Source of the DNA: Polychytrium aggregatum
Lineage: Eukaryota > Chytridiomycota > Chytridiomycetes > Polychytriales
DNA length: 64,000 nucleotides
Assembly (NCBI RefSeq): GCF_025602895.1
Contig: NW_026516351.1
Span: 32,616 to 96,615 of the forward strand
Direction of reading: 5' to 3'
Both the position numbers and the translations under genes were made by a program. Below, in pieces: positions 47,874-60,221 of this stretch. The first letter of the stretch is position 1. Every line of letters starts with the position of its first letter. Under the pieces are notes generated by a model that saw nothing but the letters and a program-made list of their open reading frames with translations, was not told the origin of the DNA and ran no database searches.

Positions 47874-50800
47874 TCAGCGGCGCACCGCATCCGGGCCAAT
47901 CTGTTGGATCGTGGAGTAATACAGGCCCTGGACTTCCTTCTCGCTGCTTCGCCAGGCCTCGCGTGCAAACGTGGCCCCTTCCATGCGGAGCGCCGTGAGG
48001 CCGAGTTCCCCAAAGTGGAAGACCACGCGCATGAAGAACTCCTGGCGCCGTCCGGTGACATCCGGGAGCGAGGGCTCCCAGTCCGTCCGCAGAAGGATGC
48101 GTCGGAGCAGGTCGCAGAGCCACATGGCGTCCCCGACGGTGTCCCCGATCGTCACGCCGGCCTGCTGGAGGGCGTCGATCAGGCTTTGGTGATGCATTCC
48201 GACGGCAATAACAAGCTTCTCCCGCCAGATGCCCCAGGTGCCGTCATCGGCTTTGCTGATCTCGGCGCCTTCGGCTGTGAGGTATTCGAAGCCGTCTTCC
48301 CAGACCGGCTCGACTGGATCGGTCATGCCGCAAGTCAGCGGCAGCAACGCGTCCAGGAGCTTCTGTGGCATCCGCTTCTGCGCCCGAGCGTTGGCAACCA
48401 AGAAGATCAGGCCAGCAAAGTTGCGGCTGTGGATGGCGATCGGGAGCCATCCGCCCTTGGATGAAGGGAGCCAGATCACAGGCTTGCCCTTGAGCGCCTG
48501 GGTTGGGACGACTGGCTGATCCGGGCCTTCTTCTTCGGGGACCTCCAGGTCCGTGAGCCCGTGCAGCTTGGCAATGACCAGGCCCTTGCCGCCAAAGCCG
48601 CCGATGGCAACGTAGTCCGTGTCTTCGGTCATGTAAAGTCGGCCGACAGTCGGGGCGATGTTGGAGCCCATCCAGATCGTGTGGATGCACCGGCCCGAGA
48701 CCGGATTCCAGACAAGAATGGCGCCGTCGCCTTCGCGCATCGTCAAGAGCTTGGAGTCATCATCCGACCAGGACATGGAGATGACAGGGCCCGACGGCAG
48801 GTCGCTGCTGGTGCCCTTGGCCAAGTTCCAGAGCCGCACGACGTAGTCCGAGTCGTCCTGCGACAGCGAGGTGCGGTCGCCGCTGCGCATCGATCCCGTC
48901 GCCAAGAGGAACTCGTTTCGTCGCGCAAATGCCGAGATGGGCTTGCCCGAGTGGGGGCTCTTGAACTCGACAACGGCATCGTCCCGGCGCTTCCAGATCA
49001 TGAGTACATTGCGCTCTGCGTCCCAGCCGTCGGTAAGGGCGGCCAGCAGCTGTCCGGTGCACGAGTACTCGAGGCGCTCGATTCGGCTGACCGACCCGCT
49101 GGGGTTGCCTGTCAGAGTGCCATCGTCCTTTCCCCACCAGCCGACAAGCGCGGGGATCGGCGATCCTTCGGTGTAGTGGTAGAACTTGACGGCGTTGTTG
49201 GAGTAGCCGACGGCCAGCTCGATCGAGTCCTGTGCGCGGCCAGAGGCGGCGCCACCGGATCTGGGCTGAACGGGCGCAAAGGCACAGCAGATCTCTCCAG
49301 CAACAGGCCAGTCGCGGTCCGTCTCGGCCAGGGGATCCAGCTCTTCGTACAGGGCCGTCGGTGTCGACGAGAAGAGCTCGACACCGTTGATCGAGACAGA
49401 CATGTAGTACGGCTCGGTGGGATGGGCGACGACCTGCTCGATGCCCTGGATGAACACGCTCGTCATCTTGTTCTTGAGCTCGAGATCAACAATCTCGAGC
49501 ATGCCCTGCTTGCCGGCACTGACGACCGCCACGGGCTCGCCCTGTGCGTTTCGCACAAAGTCGATGACTCCGGGGCACTCGACATATTCGCCTGGGACGG
49601 TCGAGCGGGTCTTGGCCTGCGAAATGTCCCAAAGCCGAATGGTGGTGTCGTTGCCGGCCGTGGCAAGGATGTTGGCCGGGGACCGGTGGTCGAAGCGCAT
49701 GGCGTGAATGTGATTGGTGTGCAGGCAATCACGGCTGATGCGCAGCATCTCGACAGAGTCGGCGACGAGAATCCACTGCTCCACGACGCCGCCAAAGCTC
49801 GAGAGGGCGACCTGGCCGTCGTTCGAAACGGCGGCGAGGTTGACGTTGTCGTCGAGCTTCTTGTTGATCAGGCCGACGACGTTGCCGGTGGATGTGTCGA
49901 TCACCGACATGGCTCGCGAGGTTGCGACGAGAATAAAGAGTGCGTTGTGGCTCATGGCGAGGGCCAGAGGCGCCTCGTGGCGACTGTAGTCGCCGCTGTT
50001 GGGATCCAGCTTCGAGGGATACAGGCCGTACCCAAAGGTGCCGGTCTCGAGCTCGATCCACACCGCGTCCTTGTTGGCGATGGTGCCAAACATAATGACC
50101 TTGCCAGAGTCGACCATGGCGATCTGTCCGTCGTATTCGAGCAGCAGCTGCTTGAGCGTGCAGCCCTCGAGCTCCCAGACCGAGAGCTCGCAGGTGCACG
50201 GGTCGATGTCGACGTCGCGGCCCTGACCAAGGGCAACGGCAAGTTCAGTGTCGTCGTTGATCCACTGCATAACCCGCACACCAACCAACAAATTGGGGTC
50301 GCAGCCGAGATCGAAGCACTTTTTCTCCTCAAACGTGGCCGCGTCGATGAGATGGATAACGGACTCGGTCGGCCACCAGACAGCCAGGATGGCCCCGCTG
50401 TGCGACAGGCGGAGCACAGGCTTGAGGACGCCATCGCCGTCATTGAAGGATGGGAAGTGGATGCGGTAGGTCTCGAGCCCTGTCTGGACATCCCATTTGC
50501 GTAGGATGCCGTCCGACGAGGCCGAAAAGACCGTGTTGCTGGCAATCTCGAGGGCAATGATGCTGAAGCCCTCCGAGGCGCCAGCATAGCCAAGCTCAAA
50601 GGTCTGGAAGCATCCGTGCTGCGAGTCGTCGCGGGTCAGCCAGTCGAGCCAAACGCTACCGTTTTCTTCCAGGATCTGGCGAGCAGCGAGGGCAACGAGC
50701 GAGTCTTTGGGCTGGTTGGCGGCGTGCTGGAGGGTGATGCCTGGATGGAGGCTCAGAAGCCGGAGTTCGCGTTGGACAAACTTGTGGAAGGCAGAGACAC

Positions 50801-53800
50801 GCGCGTCGATCTTGTCCGGGTGCTCGCGGGAGGCAATGTCAAAGTTCTTGAGGAAGGCAAAGAGAAGCTGCTTCTCGGCTGCGCCTTGGATCTCCCGCAG
50901 GTCGGTCATGATGTCAAACGCCTGGGTACACTCCGCGGCGTGGAGGAGATGGTAGACTTGCGTGACCACTCCGGTCCTGTCTGTGCGGCTGGCCAGGAGT
51001 AGCGGTTGGGTTTCAATATCGTCCGAAAGATCGATGTTGCCGCGGCAGCCGCTCCAGTACTCAGCGAGAGCTCGGTGCGTCTGCTGCGCAACAGAGTCGC
51101 TGCCAAGGTAGATTCTCTGGACCGCAGCCTTGACGGCAGGGTACCTCCAGACAGTTACGGTCTCTCCGAATGAGAGCTGCTCGCGCACGAGGCCCTCGAG
51201 GTCTCGCTTGAGCGAGGTCCACAAGAGAGGGGGGATGCGTTTGAGGGACGGACTGTGGATCTGTCGGCAGAGGTACAGTGATTGGCCGTTAGCTCGGAAA
51301 CACCGGCATCGGCACGAGACCCGGCACACTCACTCGGACGGCGCGAGAGCGCAGTGGTCCTAGAATCGGAGCGAGGACAAAAACAAAAGGATAAACTTGT
51401 GCCTGTGGCGTGCAAATGTCTCCCGGGCTACCTTTTCGATCAACTCCATGAGCTCGGTGTCGAGTGTTAGGAGATCGTCCATCTCCAGCATGCTCAGCCC
51501 GAAGCGGGACGCAGTCAAATAACCCAGGGCCTTCGAAACAAGTAGTCGTCCGTGCTTCTTTTCCAGAGGTTCCAGAATGGACTTGGAAACCAGCTCGTCC
51601 AGAGACGACGGAAGCGGATCAGCTGCATCGCTCGAGCTCCACTTGGAAGCGATCTCGGCGCACAAAGCCACCTCTGCAAGGCACTCGTGCGCCTCGCAGA
51701 ATGTCCTGACACACTCCTGCTGGGGGGCAGTCAGAACTCTGTCGGCAGCGCCAAGGCGGCTGGCAACGATAAACTCTCGGTCTTTGACAGGCAGCGGCTT
51801 GACATGGTAAATTTGCTTCTCGGAGATCAAGAGACGAGCCAGGGCCGGGATGGGCTTGCCGTCAGCCTGCGGAGATGCAGAGAAGATGAAGACAACGTTG
51901 GGAGGGATGTGCCTCGGGAGCCAGCCCAGCTCAAGGCTACGATAGTCGCTGTCAAGACGGTCGATTGAGTCGATGACAACAATGAGCGGCTTCAGTGACG
52001 TCGCCAGCGTGAGGAACTTGGCGAGTTGGTTCACCAAAAGGGGGAACTCGGTTGGGATAGGTGCATCGGCCTCGTAAAGGATGCCGATCTGGACACAGAT
52101 CGAGTGGAGAATGGAGCGGATGTCGGACGACTCGGGTGTTGCGCCAACGAATCGGTAGACAACCTGCGCATAAGGATTAGCAACGCCGATCGCTTGGATG
52201 GTCTTGGAGATCAAGGCGGTCTTGCCAGAGCCAGAGGGGCCTGCGTCGTTTGGCCAGGGATGTATACGAGGGAGGCATAAGCCAGGTGCAGAGCGGCTGG
52301 AGATGTGGTAATCGGTGACCGTCGGCGACAGTCGGTGGCAATCGGTGACAATCGGTGACAATCGGTGACAGGGTCCAGGATAAACTGTACATCGACGAAA
52401 CGAGATGCGCTCACGACGACTACTTACCCACGATGCTAAAGACCGAGTAGTCAAAGGGTCGCTGCACCCACTGTTTGACCTGGACCATGAACTCTTCGCG
52501 GCCAACAAACTTGCTGCACTCTTCCATGGCGATCTCACGATGCGAGTTGACTTCGCGAACGATGGGATGGAGCTCGGGGTTCTCCATCTGCATCTGGTAG
52601 GCCTCGATGACCCCTCCGGCGATGGCAACAGAAAAGTCGTCGCAGAACTGCTTGAGGTACGCCTCCTGCTCTGGACTCTTGAGGGGATTGAGGCCATCGC
52701 CCTCGTCCCACTCGATATCGTAGTCGTGGTTGGGGAACATGGATTTTCGCAGGCGATTCATGCGGCCGATGGCCTCCATGTCAATCGGGTGGTTGTCGTT
52801 GAGCATATCCAGATCGATAAATTTGCTGGCCTCGACATGCTGCTGCGACGCATACTTGACCAGGTTGATGAGGTTCCGCCTATAGCCAGGACGCGAGACA
52901 TGGCAAACGCAAGAGGATGAGCTACCGCGTGCAGTCTCTTCGCCAGGCATATGTAAGCATGTATCGCTGCTCAAAAGGAAGCCTTGTCGCTGAGACGCAA
53001 GGACATGCTTACTGGAAGCAGAAAAAGCTGTCGGTTTCGCGGCCCAAGGTCTCGTTGCTTGCGATGGACACCTGGCTATGTGTCGTCGAGGAGCGGTATT
53101 TTTCGGTGGTCTCCTCGGGCTGCCCTTCGATGCCCTTGCGGAGGGCCCTCTGGACACTCATCGAGACCTTGACCCACTCTCCCCGCGCTTCGGCCTGAAG
53201 GACAGGGTCCTCCGAGATGAAGTTGGGGATGTGCGAAGAAACACGCTTGAGCTGGTAGACGGGCGGGTTGATGTTGTCGTTTTTCTCGTACCAATCCTGA
53301 ACGAGTCGGAGCATCTCGTTTCCATCACCCTCAGATGCGATCGACAGCTTGTTGACGATGATGTCGTATTCCTCGACCGACAGCGTGCGAGGAGGAGGGC
53401 GGTAGCCATACTTGTTGCCTGGTTGCAGCGAGGGATGCGTGAGTGGTCAACACGGACGCCGGTATCGTTGGTTACCCGGTCAATCGACCCGGCTATGGTG
53501 AGCGCCTTGTCCCCAGGAAGAGTTGCATGGCCGAGCTGAAGCAACCCAAGCAACTCGTCCAACCCGAGTGGCCGGCACGACTCACCCAGCAGACACGCAA
53601 ATGCAGGGCCGGCCGACTGCTTGATCGACTTTGACAGTTCGTTGAAGATGACCTGTTCGACCCAGTATGAGCATGGATACCTCTGTGCATGGCTTTGCTC
53701 CTTCATACCAACATCGACATCTCTGACTGATTGTAGCCAGCTGGCGGTCACCGTTCTTACGCCACGGTCGTCTCTCCAAGCACGCTTACCTCAGTTGTGG

Positions 53801-54740
53801 TATGGTCGTCGGAATCGTAGTGGCTGACCCCCCAGGTTCTGCAACAGCGCGACTGCAATCAGAAGATACTCTCTCGACCGGAGCGTGCATGTGCGATTCA
53901 TCTTGTGCAGGTGTGGCCTCATACGTACAGATCCAAGGGATGGAACTCCAGGCCAAGCTCCTTGCAGAACACCTTCAGAAACGGAAAGACGTCGAGCAAG
54001 AGCCCGTTCTTCTCCCATTCGTAATCTGGAGCATCGCCATCGTGCCGAAGAGCCGGGGTCAGCACGCCAATTTCATTCAGACGCACTACACGGCTGAAGC
54101 ACACAGTTGCCGCCACCAAGGACGCGAATGCAACCCGTCGCTTCTGGTGAGCTTACCCTGCAGGCAGCATCGGCAATCGGATGAACAAAGCGGCGATCGC
54201 GAGCCGGGCGAAATACGCAGCAATTGTAATCGAGAGGATGAGTACACATGGGCAGAGCCACAGAGGGCGGGTGCATGTTCTGCTGCCGTCCGCAGCCTCC
54301 AAAGAAGCGACCAGCGGTCAAAACTGGGCAGCCACCGACGCAGATGAAACCCACTGGGCTTTGCAGCTCGACTTACGGTGAAGGTCGAGCTGATGAACAA
54401 GCGGATTGCAGACTTTTCGAGGTCGTACTCGACAGCCACATCGCCGCTGAGAATCAAACGGGAGGGGTCGTGCTGGCGAATGGAGGCCCCAGAAGAGTTG
54501 GTCGAAGTCAGCCGGTGCTCGCGGAGGGCACGAGCCTGCTGGATCAGCTCGACAAACTCCTCTCGCGAGGCCCGCGGGGTGTCAGGCCAGCCAGTATACA
54601 CGGAGCCTGGGAGACGGAAGGAAGGTCGGAATCAGAGGACAGGGCGCCCCGGTGGACGAATATACCAGCACACAACGGCCAGACACACAGCGGCTGGACG
54701 GACATTCGACTGGACATCAAACAAACATACTCGATGGCAT
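47874..54740 (-). CDS. DUF4062-NACHT-WD40 protein (NWD1/NWD2-like, NLR-type architecture)
   Basis: Very large signalling-type ATPase, roughly 1900-2000 residues. Exon 1 is only ATG CCA TCG A (54740-54731, donor GTATGT); exon 2 is 54606-54377. The N-terminal DUF4062 block is AIRLFISSTFT, continued at about 54030-53930 by VFPFLKVFCKELGLEFHPLD; the exon link between them is not resolved. The NACHT NTPase follows a KFVGREEFMVQVKQWVQRPF lead-in: Walker A GPSGSGKTALISK and Walker B LIVVIDSIDRL. A helical/winged region (ITASRFGLSMLEMDDLL-like, then PLLWTSLKRDLE) leads to a long uninterrupted 3.4-kb exon of WD40 repeats (51260-47874) ending GPDAVRR. The order matches animal NWD1/NWD2 and relatives. 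A WD40-NACHT protein may oligomerise on ligand binding, but no ligand or output domain is evident. Confidence 0.85.
52311..52370. repeat. 10-bp minisatellite in an intron of the NACHT gene
   Basis: Six tandem copies of (A/G)TCGG(T/C)G(A/G)C(A/C), three of them perfect ATCGGTGACA, lie in the intron separating GREEFMVQ...SIVG from the Walker A exon. Confidence 0.95.
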
Positions 54741-55413
54741 GGTGGGAGGGGATGGCTCTGGCGAGCTGTCGGCGAGCTGTCTGTGGCAGGGAGTGAAGCG
54801 GGCAGAGAAGCAGCAGGTCGGCGCTCTGAGCTCGAGAGCGAGCCAAGGGAGTTGCGGGTGGCACGCCTCGCTGTGTCCTCGCTGTGCTCTCGGCGGGCCT
54901 GTGTCGCTGTGTTGCACAGGCAGCAGCGCCCCTTCTCGCCGCGCTCTCGCCGAGGAGCGGCTCTCGCCCAGGGCAAGGGCTGGGGCTGCCCCTCCTCGTC
55001 GCGTGGCCACGCGCTGCACCGTCGCACAGACACAAACACAGGGGCGGGCTTGTTTCGCAGTCACATGCTTGGGCTGCGCGGTGGGACAAAGGTAACACGC
55101 GGCCCGATTTGGACAGGATTCATGACACTCGCTGCACAAGCAAATGGGATGTCTGGGCTTCTGGCTGCGACCAAATGGCCCGAATACACGCCACTCGCCG
55201 CTACCATGACCAAAGGTGCCGATCGATCGTCGCCACGGGAGATCGACCAGGATGTATTCAAGACCACACCGCACCCAACGAAAACAAAGCGATGGTCAAC
55301 CAGGGCCGGAGACAATCGTACGGCCTGTCTGCCAGTCTCCGGAAGCACAGCAGACTTCAGGTCTCTGATGCCAGAGAAAAGGGGCGTTGTCCCATTCTCT
55401 GTCCGGAATGACT
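54741..55413. other. Intergenic region between AP-2 alpha 3' end and the NACHT gene 5' end
   Basis: About 670 bp with the NACHT gene promoter and AP-2 3' UTR. It contains the second copy of a dispersed repeat (about 55180-55260). Long open frames crossing it lack similarity and overlap known exons antisense. Confidence 0.45.
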
Positions 55414-58400
55414 CTATGCGCTGGCGAGGGCGGTTTCGACGAGCTTCTGGAGATGCTGGGACACGTTCTCGTTGGTTGCGCGGATCGTCAACCGGAACAG
55501 CTGTTGGCGCCAAGGAGACGGGCAGTGACGAATGTCAGGCATCGACAGAGCCGCACTCCTTCACGTCATCGATACAACCGACAATCCGCATACACCACAG
55601 ACAATCCACACCGCCGCGCAGGCCAGACACCCCGCACGCCCAACTTACCTGCTGCTCCATGTTGGGCTCCACGCGCATCAGGCAGCCCACCTTGCCGATC
55701 TCGATCGAGTTGAAGACCGCGCCACTCACTGTGTTCAGCGGGTTGGGGTCGATGCCTTCGATGTGATCGAGCTTCAGCCCCGCGAGGATTCTCTTGGTCG
55801 TCTTGGGATCGATGGGGCTTCGTGCCTTGAAGATCGACTGCGTCTCGCGTGGTGCCCCGCCAATCTGCCGCCAGCGCGCGAAAAAGTCGACCGAATTGAG
55901 CTCAACCGGCGACAGGAACTTGGTGAGGGCAATCGGCAGCTGCAGCGGGAGCGTGACGTTGGTGGGGCCAAACATGAACGAGACCGTGAGCCCGGGCAGG
56001 CTATCGAATGAGTTCAAGCACTCCAGGTTATAGACCTGGTTGAACTGGTTTGCGGGTGGGATCGTTCCAGGAATCGGCTGGGTCAGGGTGATCTTGAGGC
56101 CGGGTGGGGCTTCGACGGACGTGCTCAGGTTGCTGATGACCCCGGCGCTCTTGTTGCCATAGTACACGGCAATGCGGCCCAACTGGCTCTGGTACTCCGA
56201 CTTGATGCCGATCTGGATGACACTGTTTTCGAACAGGATGCCATTCGACTCGATGATCAGGGTCTGGAGGTTCTGCTCGTATTTGGCAAGAGGGTCGTCC
56301 TGAAAGGAGCCGGGTTGCTGCTGCTGCTGCTGCGCTGAGGGCTGCGAAACAACCTCCAGACCAAGCAGATCGTCGGGTCCATTGTAGTTTACTGCCGATG
56401 CCTGCGTCGCGGTAGCAGCATTTGAGACCTCTTCGTTCATGCGCACAAGCGATCGACGCCGGTCCTCCTTCTTCTCCTGATTGGCCAGAATTCCCATTTG
56501 CCAGGGGCGCTTCTCCTCCGTCTCGGCAATCTTCTTGTTCAGCTTGAGGACCAGCGCCGACTCGCGCTCCGGGAATGGCGGCATCTCGTCGCAAACAGCC
56601 TGAAGAATGTCCTCGGTGGGGAGAGACACAATGTTGAAGTACTCGCAGGCTCTCTGCTGAAGTTCAACGTCCAGAACATAGCGGTACTGCTGGAAGACCC
56701 GCATGATCTCGTCCTTGATCTCGGGGAACAGATTGACAAACTTGAGATAGGTTGTCATCAGCAGCGCGCGGGTGCTGGCCGAGCACATGCCAAACTTGGA
56801 GTGCAGGATCGAAAACTGGTCCATCGGGGCGCATCCGGGCTTGTTGGCAATGAGATAGCCACACTCGCCGAGGATGTATCCGCCCACCTTGAGCGCCGTT
56901 TCGTGGCAGGTGGGGGACCGCAGAGCCGTCAGGACCGTCGTGGCGGCATATTCCTGCAGGTTCTCGTTGTTGGTGACGATCTGGACGACTCTGTACCAGA
57001 TATCCTCGCTGACGTGGTCGCCGGCGATGGTAATAAGCTGCAGCACAACGTCCAAGTACCACGATGGCTCGACAGTGAACTTCTCGGTCAAAATCGCAAT
57101 CTTCAGCACAATCTCTTCGCGGATGGCAAAGTCGGCGATCGGGAGATACTGCAGAAGCTCCGAGACGATCGTGCGGGAGTTGTTGCCGTCGCACATGCAA
57201 TAGAGCAGGTCGAGAGCACGACGACGGACACTGATGTCTTTGTCCTTGAGAGACTCGATGATCGTTTCCTGGTGCTGCTGGATGGTTTCGAGCGATCGTG
57301 ACACCGTAGCAATGTGTGCCATGGTCTCCAAGCCAAGGTAGCGAACGTTTGTTTCCTTGGAGGAGATGAACTTGCCGAGCAGACGTGTGGCCTGGGCAAT
57401 CAGATCCGATTCGCTGTCGATATGGATGGCCAGCCCCACAGCCTCAAAGAAAATGGCGTTCTGGGCATTGTTATGCTGCACGTTTTTGGGAATCTCGTGT
57501 GCATTCTTGATGATGGTCTGGAGCACCGTATTGATCAGGCTGCTGAGTCCGCTATCGTCTGGGTGAAAGGCCACATCATCGTCAGCATGAGAAGCGCTGC
57601 TCATCGCAAGCCCACAGAACCCAGAACGCTCGAGCGTCCCCCCCCCCGACACTCTGGCGACGGCGTCACGGCCCGACATACTTGGAGGAGGATAGTACTG
57701 CAACAGTCGCAGAAGCTTGACCTGAATCCAGGGCACGGGCACCTTGTAATATACGTAATCGGTTGTGTACTCTTTGTCGTGAACGATCTGTGGAGAGGGA
57801 ACGCAGTTAGCATGGTGCACTCGGGGATACCCGAAGACACTTGCGGTGTGGGACAGTGAACCTACCTTGTAGAGCTTTCGGATGGCCTTGCCGGCGGCTT
57901 CATAGTAGGGTCCCGGGAAGTTTTGAACGAGGACCAGCACAAAGGTTGTCACGCACAGAGACACGCCCTGTCATTGCAGCATTCGCCATCAGCAAGAGCG
58001 AACGGCGCACTTGAATATCTGCAACTTCGCAACAAGGCGCCAATCCCCTCAGCTGAGCAGGCAAAGTCAACTGGCATCCTCCCCTATTCACCACTCGGTT
58101 GCAGTGCGCCTCGCTCTGTTCAACAGATCAAATGCAGGCACGACACAGCGCAACAGACCATATCGGGATCGTCCATCATGGCTATCAGACGCGGTGCCCA
58201 GTCTGCAGCAGGAATAACCTCGGGATGCTTTCTGTACAGACGCAAGAGACAGAGCGAGGCCTTCTTCTTGACAAAGCGAGAGGGGCTGCATGGAACAACA
58301 TCCAGTCAGAATCAGCGTCTCGGCTTGGCGGAGAGAAACCTCATAGCGGCCTATTGTGGAGCGACTGAGGCCAAAACAAGCCCGAGACCAAGCCACAGAG

Positions 58401-59455
58401 TGGACTCGATAATGATCCAGCATTGATCAGGGGGGCACCCGTGGCTGCGACGCGAAGACAGACAGGCTAAGCGAGCAGTAGAGCGCATATTCCAGCCAAC
58501 CTCTTGGTCAAAAGGCGATAAATGTCGTGAACGAGGGTTTCGGCCATTTCCTTGGCACCGATATTGGCGATTGCGTGGATGGCAAGGCAGCTGAAGAGTT
58601 CATCGGGATCGTCAAGGTCTCGCTTCATGGAGTTCACGACGAGACGGATCAGCTCGTTATTTTCGCTGAGCATTAGCGTGATGGCCAGATAGCCCTGTGG
58701 AAGCACCGCGGCAGAGAAGTGTAGTGGATGCGCGACGGGAGGGTCAGTGCACAATATCAGAAGGGTGTACACTATCGGGGAATCGGAGCACACTATCGTG
58801 ACGAGCGAGCCCAACGGACGGGATCAATAGAATTGGCCTGCACTGGCAGGCGCAGAGGAGCAAGGGCACGAGAAAGGCTTGTCAATCCACATAACGCGGA
58901 GGCAATTGCCGCTCACTTACAATCTGCTTCTCGGTGAACTTTTGCGAGGACAGCAAGTTGATGGCCTCCATGTGGCCAAAGTCGATGTCCCAGCCGAGGA
59001 TATACATATACAGGAGCTTGCAGACATACTTCTTCTTCTGGTATCCGTTCAGGTTCGGATCTATTACCGTCGCAGAAGAAGCAAGTCCACTTGGCAGGTC
59101 AGCCGGCGAAACGTATGCCGCAGACCTCCACGCGTCCACGGAGCTCGTGAAGAGCCAGCAACCAGTCGAGCGGGATTCACCTTTGAACTTTGAGCGGATA
59201 TTGGCAAGCTCTTTGTTGACTCTCTTCTCTTCCAGCTCGCGGGCTCGGCCTGTGTGATGGATGCCGAAACGGGATGTGAGCCGAGCATTGGAAGCGCTTC
59301 GGGAGCAAGGGCAATGCCAAGGGACACGGCGCGGATGCCACAATCCGGCATGATCCAAACGAGCTGTTCTGGGCCAAGCGATTGTGGCAGAATCTCCAGG
59401 AGCAGCAATACATACAGTTGCGAAGGTCCGAGATGAACACCGTCAAGCCACGCAT
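55414..59455 (-). CDS. AP-2 adaptor complex large subunit alpha
   Basis: Alpha adaptin of the clathrin adaptor AP-2 for endocytosis at the plasma membrane; binds PIP2 and dileucine cargo. The start [14 protein letters not shown] (ATG 59455) matches the conserved N-terminus. Following blocks: [148 protein letters not shown] and [10 protein letters not shown]. The hinge has DDLLGLEV and a six-Gln run. The ear domain has [18 protein letters not shown] and [12 protein letters not shown], and the C-terminus is [20 protein letters not shown]. It has about eight introns; the hinge is short compared with animal alpha adaptins. Confidence 0.95.
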
Positions 59456-60221
59456 CGACTGGGTGGGGGAGAGCAGAGAGCGAGATGCAGAGACGATTAT
59501 TCGCGCTGTCTCGCATAGGCGACGCCGGCTGCATGTTGCTGGATAACACAGGCATGGCACGGAAAGCAGTCGATGGCGAGAGGGCATAGACCGGCAGGAG
59601 AGCAAACACACGAACCATGTTGACGAGATATCAAGACAGGGAAAGGCAAAGTGGTTGGAACGGCACCACGCAAGCGACTCGGCTAGAGGCTTGGTGCTGG
59701 CAAACGCAGTATGGGTTGGTATAGAGCAGGACGGGGAGGACGAGGCGATGCCGGCTGGCAAGCTGGCTGGGCGGTGCGGCAGGAGCGTCGAGGCGGCGGA
59801 TCGGTTGGGCCTTGGACCAGCTGGGCAACAGGCAAGAAGCAGATTCGAGCGAGAGTCGGTCTTGGGCAGGGGTCGGGGCAGGGTCTTCTCGCCGCGGCCT
59901 CGCCGTGCCCTCGCCGGCCTCTCGCTGGGCCCTCGGCTCTCGCCCGTCTCTGTCGCACAAGCACAGCACTCCTGGCCAATGGCGAGCCGCGCCCCCACAC
60001 GGAGCCGAGAGTATCGTGGGAGTCGTCGCCGGAATCAATCGGGCACTCGTATTCGCAGCTATATTGTCGAGACTTGCACTTGAACCACGAGCAAACAGGA
60101 CACCCTCTCTGCTCGCTTTGGCGTGGTATCCCACCCGCTAGCTGATCTCTCACGACCGAGATTAGAGTCCCGAAATCCGCAGCATCATTGCACAGCATCG
60201 TGGCCTGTCGCAGGCTCGAGA
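59456..60221. other. Intergenic region between CFAP298 3' end and AP-2 alpha 5' end
   Basis: About 770 bp holding the AP-2 alpha promoter and CFAP298 3' UTR. It is CGCTCTCGCC-rich around 59880-59950. No gene is supported. Confidence 0.45.

Noticed and set aside
48561-50504. 647-codon plus-strand open frame
   Set aside because: Antisense to the WD40 exon of the NACHT gene; composition follows from complementing that exon and no family is recognised.
54378-55766. 462-codon plus-strand open frame
   Set aside because: It overlaps exon 2 of the NACHT gene and the last exons of AP-2 alpha antisense; no similarity.
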